This document shows positions 53,380 to 61,570 of a DNA stretch of 64,000 bases, one piece after another. A program made the translations under genes and the position numbers. The stretch is from RPRI01 sp051233685 (lineage in GTDB: Bacteria; Desulfobacterota; Desulfobacteria; Desulfobacterales; RPRI01), in the NCBI RefSeq assembly GCF_051233685.1, contig NZ_JBAMMY010000206.1:13236-77235 (forward strand). Reading direction: 5' to 3'. Positions within the stretch are counted from its first letter, which is position 1; each line of letters starts with the position of its first letter. A model generated the notes under the pieces. It had not been told where the DNA came from and did no database searches. It was given only the letters and a program-made list of their open reading frames with translations.

Positions 53380-53511
53380 GATGGTCTCGTAAAAAGTCGG
53401 AAAATGCCTGTTTCGTTATGCCGGACCCGATTCGGCATCCGGCAATTTCCATAGGTCCCGGATACCGGCTTTCGCCGGTATGGCGGTCTATGGACTTTTT
53501 ATGGTTTCATC
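53380..53511. repeat. Palindromic repeat element after the FGE-like gene
   Basis: About 130 bases flanked by imperfect inverted ends (GATGGTCTCGTAAAAAGTC and its partner ending GTTTCATC), with internal hairpins: ATACCGGC/GCCGGTAT is perfect over eight bases. No coding sequence. It ends just before the stop of the PAS/H-box gene. Such elements are common in this lineage. Confidence 0.7.
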
Positions 53512-53513
53512 AA

Positions 53514-54227
53514 TTATATTTTGCCTATTATATCATTGCCGGAAAAATCATCTTCAGTTATATATTTTATTTTTTTGTGCATTCTGCGAATTATCTCATC
53601 TGTTTTGTCTGCCTGCTTATTTATTTCAAGCAGTTTATTATATAAAGGATTGTTTGTTTCCATATTTGATAACATCATTTCCGAATATCCCATCAAAATT
53701 GTAATCGGCTGACTTAATTCATGACAACTGGATCTGGTTAAATCAATTAAATTCTGAAACATATATCTGTAAGCCTGATCTTTTGCTGTTTTTTTTATGT
53801 TGCTTATATCTATAGCAATGCCATGGATACGCATCAAAATATCCCGGCTTTTATTTTTTGAATCGGAAGGCATATTTACGATAGTGCAGAATAATTTAAA
53901 ATCAACCCGTTTCTTGTCTTTTGTTAACAACCCGATTTCAATAGATTCATTATTTATGATACCATTAACTATATTATTTATATATTCAGACGTTTTTTCT
54001 TTATCGTCATCACAGACAAGGCCAAGAATATTTTCTTTGCTAAGCTCTTCGGGCTGATAACCGTATAATTTTACTGAATCATTGATAAATACTATAAGAC
54101 CTCTGGCATCTACCTGAAATATAATATCAGAAACAGAATCTGAAGCAGTTCTAAGAGTATCAGAAGAAGACGAACGCACAGTTGTTGAATTTTCAGATAT
54201 CGTGATTTCAGTACTTTTATTCTTCAT
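53514..54227 (-). CDS. PAS domain protein with histidine-kinase H-box but no ATPase domain
   Basis: A 237-residue protein. After a Ser/Thr-rich start, a PAS domain spans about 28-145 (IIFQVDARGLIVFINDSV, YGYQPEELSKENILGLV). It is followed by a dimerisation helix with a kinase-type H-box: LTRSSCHELSQPITILMG. The chain ends about 60 residues later with no N, G1 or G2 boxes, so there is no catalytic ATPase domain. It could be a phosphotransfer protein for one of the orphan receivers here, or a truncated kinase. The stop lies at the edge of the repeat at 53380-53511, so a repeat-mediated deletion of the 3' part is possible. Confidence 0.85.
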   Translation of the reverse strand: MKNKSTEITISENSTTVRSSSSDTLRTASDSVSDIIFQVDARGLIVFINDSVKLYGYQPEELSKENILGLVCDDDKEKTSEYINNIVNGIINNESIEIGLLTKDKKRVDFKLFCTIVNMPSDSKNKSRDILMRIHGIAIDISNIKKTAKDQAYRYMFQNLIDLTRSSCHELSQPITILMGYSEMMLSNMETNNPLYNKLLEINKQADKTDEIIRRMHKKIKYITEDDFSGNDIIGKI

Positions 54228-54297
54228 AATAAGCCTCCGGTTAAAAACTGTAAAATTGCCTTTTATGCAAAGATTTCTGTATATATGACCAGCTGAT

Positions 54298-54642
54298 TTA
54301 TTTGTCCTGATTTCCGCTTTTATATAAATGAATATCTGCTTTTTCCAGGGTGATCAGACCCTCTTTGACTACATTTTCCAGAATAGCAAGAAACCCTTTA
54401 ATTTTCTCTTGAGTGTCTACAATTTCCACAATGATCGGCAAATCAAGAGATAAACGCAGTATTTTCGAAGTATGAATGCGGCTGTTTGCACCAAATCCCA
54501 TCAAGCCCCGAATGGCGGTAGCACCTGCCAAACCATGTTCTTTAGCTTTAATTACTATCCATTCATACAAAGGTTTCCCCTCATATTTATCACTTTCTCC
54601 TATAAATATCCGAAGAAGCTTCCCTTCAGGCGGAAGTTCCAT
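54298..54642 (-). CDS. DUF190 family PII-like protein
   Basis: A 114-residue protein with a ferredoxin-like, PII-related fold. It shows KLLRIFIGESDKYEGKPLYE, GLAGATAIRGLMGFGANS and LPIIVEIVDTQEKI, the core of DUF190. The family is often encoded next to crcB, as here (4-base gap), and is thought to regulate or assist fluoride export. No cysteine pair or membrane segment. The ligand is unknown. Confidence 0.92.
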   Translation of the reverse strand: MELPPEGKLLRIFIGESDKYEGKPLYEWIVIKAKEHGLAGATAIRGLMGFGANSRIHTSKILRLSLDLPIIVEIVDTQEKIKGFLAILENVVKEGLITLEKADIHLYKSGNQDK

Positions 54643-54646
54643 TTTC

Positions 54647-55030
54647 CTACCTCCACAATGCTATTATTGTAAATCTGCCAAGTAACACTGCCGATAGCCC
54701 TAAAAATAAATGAGTCCCGACGTTTATCAGCGCAAGGAAAAACTGATGGTTCTGCAATAGATTCATGGTTTCATTGCTGAATGCAGAATATGTAGTATAA
54801 GCGCCTAAAAGTCCGATTATAAGGAATGTGCGAAGTTCGGAAGATATCCCGGCCTGAGATTCAACAAGCTGAGAGAATAAGCCAATTAGAAAACAGCCGG
54901 TAATATTTACAGCAAGGGTTCCATATGGAAACGCAGCTTTTTGTGCCAGATTTTGAATATATCCGCTAATAAGGTATCTTAAAATTGCGCCTGTAAAACC
55001 ACCGATACCTACTATGATTATGTTGCTCAT
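54647..55030 (-). CDS. crcB: Fluoride channel CrcB/Fluc
   Basis: Small membrane fluoride channel, 127 residues with four membrane helices. Motifs: GIGGFTGAILRYLISG, GTLAVNITGCFLIG with the conserved Asn, and LLGAYTTYSAFSNET, the Thr-Thr-Phe/Tyr-Ser track and sodium site region. It forms dual-topology dimers. It precedes DUF190 on the minus strand. I looked for the fluoride riboswitch upstream and did not recognise its conserved pseudoknot bases. Confidence 0.94.
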   Translation of the reverse strand: MSNIIIVGIGGFTGAILRYLISGYIQNLAQKAAFPYGTLAVNITGCFLIGLFSQLVESQAGISSELRTFLIIGLLGAYTTYSAFSNETMNLLQNHQFFLALINVGTHLFLGLSAVLLGRFTIIALWR

Positions 55031-55105
55031 ATTTTCTTCGCTTTAAATAATTTAAATCAGGAGTCAACACACAATTAAGTATAAAGAGATAATTGCAAAA
55101 CGTTT

Positions 55106-55192
55106 TGTCATGCCCGAATGTTCTTATCGGGTATCCATGATTTCAAAGAGTTGCAAACTGGATTCCCGCCCGGAAACATTGCGGGAATGACA
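55106..55192. repeat. Palindromic repeat with TGTCAT...ATGACA ends
   Basis: The outer ends TGTCAT and ATGACA pair, and inner CCCG/CGGG and CCCGC/GCGGG stems make nested hairpins. It resembles the common bacterial repeat containing ATTCCCGC. No coding capacity. Confidence 0.55.
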
Positions 55193-55290
55193 GAATAGTA
55201 AGATTTGCAATCGGCTCTAAAGATAAATTTTATACCCTATTTATTTAGATTTAATTCGAGCTCATCTATATCAACAGATATTATTTCGTT

Positions 55291-55306
55291 TGGAACATTA
55301 TTTGCG
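55291..55306 (+). promoter_or_regulatory. Sigma-54 promoter before the hydrogenase remnant
   Basis: TGGAAC-ATTAT-TTGCG with 10 bases between GG and GC; one mismatch in the -24. It points to the truncated hydrogenase gene about 240 bases downstream. Sigma-54 control of hydrogenases is known in other bacteria. Confidence 0.55.
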
Positions 55307-55546
55307 ACATTAAAATAGTTTTTTCATAATATTACATTATTTGTGTAAAATTATTGTATAAATATCATGATTAAATCAGATGTTCAATGTTATTATTTGC
55401 TTTATGTCAAATATATGGCGATTTATTTTATGTAAGTTATGCCATGTTTACCTGGAAATATGTATAAAGCAAAACTATAATTGGATACTAAAGAATCAGG
55501 AAAATATACCGATAATATCAATATATTAATCCAGAGGAGGGCGTTG

Positions 55547-55924
55547 ATGAAAGTAAACCTTGGTCCGGTCACAAGGATTGAAGGACATCTGAACATTGAA
55601 ACTACTGTTGAAAACAATAAAATTGTTGATGCACGGTGTATGGGCGAAATGTTTAGGGGCTTTGAGGTTTTTCTGCAGGGAAGGAGTCCGCTTGATGCAC
55701 AGCAGATTACCCAAAGAATTTGTGGAGTATGCCCGTATGCACATGCTGTTGCATCATCTTATGCTCAGGAAAGTGTATATAAGCTTAATGTACCGCCTAA
55801 CGGGCGTATCATGCATAACCTTATCCAGGGCGCAAACCACTTATACGATTATCTGTTGCAGTTCTATCAGTTGGCTGCTTTGGATTTTGTCGATATTACC
55901 GCCATTCTTAAATACAAAGGATGA
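55547..55924 (+). pseudogene. [NiFe]-hydrogenase large subunit, N-terminal fragment
   Basis: The first 125 residues of a [NiFe]-hydrogenase large subunit. VTRIEGHLNIET and the first metal-binding signature, RICGVCPYAHAVAS, are present; the second Cys pair near the C-terminus is absent. The complete family is about 470-600 residues. Homology holds to ALDFVDITAILKYKG, and then a stop follows at once. The ATG at 55547 has AGGAGGG upstream. No small-subunit or maturation genes are adjacent. The break coincides with the end of the decayed gene on the other strand, so a rearrangement fused two unrelated loci here. The fragment cannot be active. Confidence 0.9.
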
Positions 55925-56996
55925 GATGGCCCCCTTTGCAACGACCACGGACCGTTTCCCAAGCTCCATCGCCTCCTCGGCCATGACGCGAGCTTGTCGG
56001 CAGTTTCCACGCTCGTTTTGACGGCTTCTTTTCCGGCTTCCTTCAGTCTTTCAGCAACTTTTTCCGTTGCATGACCGGTCTTTTCCCTTAAAACAGAAGT
56101 TGTTCTTTCAGTTTGTTCAACCAGATCGACCGATACTGCCCTTGCCGTTTTTCCAGAGCGTTTTGCCACCCTGCCGGCAGTCTCTAAAAAAAGCTTCTCA
56201 ATCGTCTCAAGGTCTTCCTTTGTTTGAGCAAGATCCTCGTGGACAAATTCCTTAGTCTTGTCTCCAATAGATTCCAATGCCGATGCGATCCCTTTCTGGG
56301 CCCCTTCAAAGGCGCCATGGGCAACATCCTTGACCTCTTTACCCGCTTCCTCCGCGGCCTCCACTGCGCCGGAAATGACCTTTTCGGCAATTTTTTTCAC
56401 CCGGTCAGCGGTGAACCGCCTCTCTTTAAGCGCCCTTTCCGTGGCATCCCTGGCAATTTGAACCACGGTCTCTTTCACATTCTCGCCGGACTCGATGGCC
56501 TGTTTGACGGCTTCCTTGACAGTCTGCTCAGTCAGACCGAACAACTCCGTACTCTTCAGTTTGATGTCGGCTGAAAGAGCTTCGATGCGTGTTCCGATCT
56601 CTTTGGGCAATAAGGCTCCCGCCTCTTTTGCTCCCTGAAGGGCGTCCCTGACAGATTGGGCCAGTTTGATTTTTTAGGTTGCGAGTTTCTCTTCAACTTC
56701 ACGCATCTCTTTTCTGACAACATCGACAGCCTGATCCTTATGAACACGAACACCCTCTACGGCTCCTTCCAAAGCAGCCTTGATATATTCTCCGCCACAT
56801 CCGCTTCGGCTGCCTTTAATCTTTCCACGGCGGCAGACATGGCATCCTTCACGATGGGCCGGATTTCTTCCGCTCCACACTTGCCTTCGGACACAGCATC
56901 GGCCACTGCCTTCCTGACGATTTCATGAATCTTTTTCGAGGTAATCTTTCCTGTCTCTTTAGCAATCTTTACTTCTTCAACAATATGGTCCTTCAC
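55921..56996 (-). pseudogene. Decayed gene for a long amphipathic-helix repeat protein (DUF6781-like)
   Basis: Read in frame pieces, the minus strand encodes one helical protein of about 355 residues with repeats such as VKEAVKQAIESGENVKETV, AEEAGKEVKDVAHGAFEGA and DAMSAAVERLKAAEADVAE. At least four lesions are visible. A two-base AT insertion near 56795 shifts the frame after ADVAENI. An in-frame TAA at about 56674 interrupts EKLAT / KIKLAQSV. A second shift near 55996 follows ADKLA: in the other frame the reading continues VMAEEAMELGKRSVVVAKGA. The 3' end is then cut at the hydrogenase junction. The start is probably GTG 56996. The family (phasin- or apolipoprotein-like helices) is named from memory. 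Confidence 0.8.
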
Positions 56997-57046
56997 TTGA
57001 TTTTCCGAATGGATGCGACCTCCTTAAAATTTAATGATGTCGATGG

Positions 57047-60000
57047 TTACAAGCTGATTCTTCGCCTGATTTTCCGCGCTTTTTCCCACAATCCCAGACC
57101 GGACACCCATGCTCTCCATTTTTCAACCTCCAGTGATGCGTAATTGTTGAACATATACAGTTCTTGCGCCCATACATTAGGAATGGTAAAATGCTGAACT
57201 GTTTCCGGCCCGACCAACGTCCCCTTCTCGCGGGCCACCTGTTCCCGGGCCGCTGTTACCATGAAGTGGAGCCGGTTCAGCAAATTGACCTCGCTTGCCC
57301 CCGCATCCATGTCGAGAGAAAGCAGATTCAAATGAGGGAACATATCCCTGAGTTTATTCTCCATCCCCTTTCCGGTGATGTGATTGGCAATGCAGCCGAA
57401 GGGCTGGAGACAGACGATGTTGCCGATCCCTTCATTGAGCATGGCGATCATTTCGGCGGTAAGAAGCCACCCTTCGCCAAACTGGTTGGCCAGGCTGACA
57501 ACCTCGTCGGTGATTTCGGCCAGTTCTCTCAGGTTCTGAGGCTTTTTGTAAAAGCGAAATCCCTGCATGACCCGATCGATCTGACCGATGTGGTACCCTG
57601 AGTATATCTCCAGCAGCCGGTACTTGATAAGATCTGTCAAGGAACGTTTAAAAAAGGCTTTTTGATTGTAGGTTTCATTGATAAAGCACTGGGCGAAAAA
57701 ACTCTGTATCGGAGGAAGGATCACTTCCACCCCCTGGCCGGACAGCCAGTCGATGATATTTCCGTTGGAGAAAAAGTTGTATTTAACGAAAATCTCTCCA
57801 ACGATCCCGACTCTTGGGACCGTCTTGTCGTTGATCTCAACCCGGTTGAAGTCCGCCACGGCTTTTTTCAGAAGATTGAGAAGGCAATAATAATCTGCAT
57901 TCTCGATGCCTGTCTCCACTTCAAAGAGGTATTTTTCATGCAGTTTTTTGGATGTCCCGGGCACCTTTTCCCTGACCATTGTGGACAGATACATCCTGGC
58001 CAGAGGATCTGCGAAAATAATTCCCAGGCCCAGCCTTTTGACCAGTCCCTTTTCATCGATTATAAGGCCCGGCTGGGGATCGTCGAACCCCTCAACCGAT
58101 AAACTGATCACAGGGACATTATCCAGGCCGGACGCGGCCAGTCCTTTTCTGATAAGCGACACGTATGAGGATGCCCGGCATTGCCCGCCGGTCTGGGTCA
58201 GAATAACGGCGGTATTTTCAGGGTTGTAGCGGCCTGACCGGAAGGCCTTGATAATATCGCCGGCGACCAGGATAGAGGGGTAGCACATGTCGTTGTTGAT
58301 GGTTTTTAGTCCCCATTCAACCGATACCCTATCCTGGGGCGGGAGGACTTCCACCCGGTAACCCAGGGGCCTGAAAGCGGACGGGATCAGCGGCGAATAG
58401 AAGGGTGAAAAATAGGGGGCGATCAGGATTCTCTTTCTGTCTTCTTCCACAACCGCCCGGTCTTTTTTCAATCTGCCGGCCCCTGTGGCCCTCGTTTTAC
58501 CGTTTCTTTCTTTCACCGCCTCCAGCATGGAGCGCAGTCTGATCCTGACGGCACCCAGGTTGGAGATTTCATCCATCTTGATCAAACCATGGATTTTCCC
58601 GCCGTAACGCAAAATTTCTTTGACCTCGTCGGTTGAAACCGCATCCGGCCCGCAGCCAAAAGAGGTCAACTGAACCATTTGGGCATTGGCCGTGTCCGTT
58701 ACCCACCCGGCCGCCGCGTACAGTCTGTTTGCATAGCTCCACTGGGTCAAGACATTGACATCTTCCAGTGAAACGGCATCTGCAGCATTTAAGGGGACAG
58801 CCGTTTCACTGATGACATCCACGCCCAGTTCCGTCAACAGATTCGGAATACCGTGGTTGATAAGCGGGTCCACATGATAGGGTCGGCCGGCAAGAACAAC
58901 TGTTGTCCGCCCCCCGGTATCCGCCTTGCTCAGCAGGGTTTTCGCCATGGACCTGAGTTGTTTCTTGTAATCCGATTGTGCCGCCATCCCCTTTTCGACA
59001 CCTTCCGACACCGTCCGGTAATTGATTCCGGACTGTTTGAAGAATAGATAAAGCTGATCCTTCAGCAGATTGAAATCCTTAAGGCTGATAACCGGGTTAT
59101 CCAGGGGAATCCCGAATTTTTGCTCAGGGTTAACCGCACTTTTCAAAAGATCGGGATATCCGGTAACCACCGGGCAATTATAAGTATTTAAAGCATTTTC
59201 GTATTCTTCCTGCTCATAGACCACGGTAGGGTAGAATATCCTGTCGACTTTTTTTCCGATAAGGTCGAAAATGTGACCATGGGCAAGCTTGGCGGGAAAA
59301 CAGATGTTTTCCGACATGACAGTGGCGGAACCCTTTTCGTAAAGTTTGAAACCGGATTCAGAAGAGAGAACCACCCTGAACCCGCACGTGGTCAAAAAGG
59401 CACACCAGAATGGAAAGTTTTCATACATGTTCAGGCAGCGGGGAATACCGTAGGTGAGAATCGGCTCGCCTTCGGGTTCCATGTCTCGTTCAAACAAGAG
59501 CTTTATCTGATCATCGATCAGGTTCTTTCCCTTGTGTTGTACATCCGGATTGTTGCTGAAACACCGCTCGCATCGGTTCCCCGTATAAAAATGGTTTCCA
59601 TTGTTGAAAGTCAGCTTCAAAACCCTGCACCTGTTTTCGCAGCCCTTGCAGCTGATTTCCTTTTTTGAAAAATCACTTCCCTTCGCCAACTTTTCGAGGA
59701 ACAAACCATTTGCTTCCTGCAACACTATTGGCGTCTCTGAACTCTTAAGTGGTGTTTGATGTAGAGCAGCAGGTTCCACAAGATTCGCGCGATGATTTGA
59801 AAGGGCTGTCAGGGCCGCGCCGTATGCACCCATCAGCTCGGAAATATCCGGCCTTATAACCTCCTTGTTCAGCAGCATCTCCAATGCGCGTAATGCGGCT
59901 GAATTTCGAAAAGTTCCGCCCTGAACCACGATTTTGTTCCCCAGGACATCGACGTCCTTTAGCCTCAGCACCTTGTACAGGGCGTTTTTAATAACCGAAT

Positions 60001-61570
60001 ACGCCAAACCGGCCGAAATATCGGAGACCGTCGCCCCTTCCCGGAGCGCCTGCTTCACTTTGGAGTTCATGAAGACGGTGCAGCGGGTTCCCAGATCAAA
60101 GGGTGCATTGTTGTCACATGCAATCTCAGCGAATTCCCGGACACTGTACCCAAGCGAACGGGCAAACGTCTCAATAAAGGAACCGCATCCTGATGAACAG
60201 GCCTCATTGATCTGAATTTCAGCCACGGCGTGATCATGAATATAGATCGCCTTCATGTCCTGCCCGCCGATATCCAGAATAAAGGAAACATCCGGTTCAA
60301 AGTGCCGCGCCGCCCGGTAATGCGCCATGGTCTCAACCACGCCGTCATTCAATCCAAAGGCGGCTCTTATCAGGCTTTCACCATAGCCGGTGGCGGCCGT
60401 CCTGACGATCCGCGGGTGAAAGCCGACAGAAACAAACTTTTCCCTGAATTCGGCCAATCCCTTTTTTACCGCCTGGACGGGATCGCCGTTGTTGGAGCCG
60501 TAATAGCCCAAAACCAGTTTACCTTCCCCATCGACAAGGACGATCTTGGTGGTGGTTGATCCAGAATCCACACCTAAAAAAAGATCTTTTTCTTTTGCCT
60601 CAGGCAGGTCAATCCTGGGAACCAGCTTCCGCTCATGCCTTTTTTGCCATATCTCAAATTCGCACTTGCTTGTAAACAGGGTAGGCAGCCTTTTGGTGCC
60701 GCTGTTGGTTACATGGCTGACGCCATTTCCTGACATGGATAAAAAATTGCTGATCCGGCCCCGGCATGGTTTGCCATTGCGCACCATGGCCGCTCCCATG
60801 GCGGGAAGCAGTTCCGGATGATCCGGAATGACCAGGTCATCCGGATGCTCAATGCCAAGCAGATTTGCAAAGGCTTTCCGCAGGTTCGGATAAAACGTCA
60901 GCGGGCCGCCCCCCATAACTATTTTTCTTTCCATATTCCGTCCACGGGACAAGGCGGTGATCACCTGAAGGGCAACCGAATGAAATACGGAAGCCGCAAC
61001 ATCTTCTTTGGATACATGACGGCTTAGCAGAGCCTGAATATCGGTTTTGGCAAAAACGCCGCACCGGGATGCAATGGGATAAATATTCGCGGATTTTCCG
61101 GCCAGAGTGTTCAGTTCCGATACATCAATATCCAGAAGAACTGCCATTTGATCAATAAAAGCGCCGGTGCCCCCGGCGCAACTGCCGTTCATCCGGATAT
61201 CGGGACGACCATTATCGTCGAAAAATATGACTTTGGAGTCTTCACCGCCGATTTCGATAAAAGTTCTGACTCCCGGAAGAAATTTTTCAATGAAGTGCGC
61301 AGAGGCCACCACTTCCTGCACAAATGGCAGCCCGAAGACTTCGGCCGCGCCCATCCCGGCAGATCCGGTAACCGCCAAATCAAGTTCCACGTCGCCCAGT
61401 TTCTCAAGAGCCTCCTTGAAAATGCTCCGTGTTGTTTCCACCGTCTTGCCCTGATGACGACAGTAGCGGGAAAACACCATGCCGCCCTCTTTATCCAGGA
61501 CCACCGCCTTGGCCGTTGTTGAGCCTATGTCAATCCCGGTAAAAAAGAGATTGTCCGCCTTTTCTGTCAT
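57047..61570 (-). CDS. Giant acyl-CoA dehydratase/reductase activase (BadF/BcrA/HgdC-type ASKHA protein)
   Basis: A 1507-residue protein. Two ASKHA ATPase domains of the activase type lie at about 8-265 (GIDIGSTTAKAVVLD, MNGSCAGGTGAFIDQMA, ASRCGVFAKTDIQALLS) and about 330-600 (LGVDSGSTTTKIVLVDGEG, NEACSSGCGSFIETFA, TRCTVFMNSKVKQ). Each has the Cys residues that hold a shared [4Fe-4S] cluster. A Cys-rich motif follows (CKGCENRCR...GNRCERC), then DUF2229 and a C-terminal part resembling the HgdB-like dehydratase component. Activases of this kind drive ATP-dependent electron transfer to radical dehydratases or benzoyl-CoA reductases. No such enzyme is encoded nearby, so the partner is unknown. 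It overlaps the next gene by four bases (ATGA). Confidence 0.92.
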   Translation of the reverse strand: MTEKADNLFFTGIDIGSTTAKAVVLDKEGGMVFSRYCRHQGKTVETTRSIFKEALEKLGDVELDLAVTGSAGMGAAEVFGLPFVQEVVASAHFIEKFLPGVRTFIEIGGEDSKVIFFDDNGRPDIRMNGSCAGGTGAFIDQMAVLLDIDVSELNTLAGKSANIYPIASRCGVFAKTDIQALLSRHVSKEDVAASVFHSVALQVITALSRGRNMERKIVMGGGPLTFYPNLRKAFANLLGIEHPDDLVIPDHPELLPAMGAAMVRNGKPCRGRISNFLSMSGNGVSHVTNSGTKRLPTLFTSKCEFEIWQKRHERKLVPRIDLPEAKEKDLFLGVDSGSTTTKIVLVDGEGKLVLGYYGSNNGDPVQAVKKGLAEFREKFVSVGFHPRIVRTAATGYGESLIRAAFGLNDGVVETMAHYRAARHFEPDVSFILDIGGQDMKAIYIHDHAVAEIQINEACSSGCGSFIETFARSLGYSVREFAEIACDNNAPFDLGTRCTVFMNSKVKQALREGATVSDISAGLAYSVIKNALYKVLRLKDVDVLGNKIVVQGGTFRNSAALRALEMLLNKEVIRPDISELMGAYGAALTALSNHRANLVEPAALHQTPLKSSETPIVLQEANGLFLEKLAKGSDFSKKEISCKGCENRCRVLKLTFNNGNHFYTGNRCERCFSNNPDVQHKGKNLIDDQIKLLFERDMEPEGEPILTYGIPRCLNMYENFPFWCAFLTTCGFRVVLSSESGFKLYEKGSATVMSENICFPAKLAHGHIFDLIGKKVDRIFYPTVVYEQEEYENALNTYNCPVVTGYPDLLKSAVNPEQKFGIPLDNPVISLKDFNLLKDQLYLFFKQSGINYRTVSEGVEKGMAAQSDYKKQLRSMAKTLLSKADTGGRTTVVLAGRPYHVDPLINHGIPNLLTELGVDVISETAVPLNAADAVSLEDVNVLTQWSYANRLYAAAGWVTDTANAQMVQLTSFGCGPDAVSTDEVKEILRYGGKIHGLIKMDEISNLGAVRIRLRSMLEAVKERNGKTRATGAGRLKKDRAVVEEDRKRILIAPYFSPFYSPLIPSAFRPLGYRVEVLPPQDRVSVEWGLKTINNDMCYPSILVAGDIIKAFRSGRYNPENTAVILTQTGGQCRASSYVSLIRKGLAASGLDNVPVISLSVEGFDDPQPGLIIDEKGLVKRLGLGIIFADPLARMYLSTMVREKVPGTSKKLHEKYLFEVETGIENADYYCLLNLLKKAVADFNRVEINDKTVPRVGIVGEIFVKYNFFSNGNIIDWLSGQGVEVILPPIQSFFAQCFINETYNQKAFFKRSLTDLIKYRLLEIYSGYHIGQIDRVMQGFRFYKKPQNLRELAEITDEVVSLANQFGEGWLLTAEMIAMLNEGIGNIVCLQPFGCIANHITGKGMENKLRDMFPHLNLLSLDMDAGASEVNLLNRLHFMVTAAREQVAREKGTLVGPETVQHFTIPNVWAQELYMFNNYASLEVEKWRAWVSGLGLWEKARKIRRRISL

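Larger units (their letters stand above)
55031..55546. other. Divergent intergenic region before the hydrogenase remnant
   Basis: About 515 AT-rich bases. They contain the palindromic element at 55106-55192 and the sigma-54 promoter at 55291. No hydrogenase small-subunit gene, tRNA or riboswitch was seen. Confidence 0.65.

Noticed and set aside
55031..55300. Fluoride riboswitch upstream of crcB
   Set aside because: The conserved pseudoknot and GC-rich stems could not be found in the leader.
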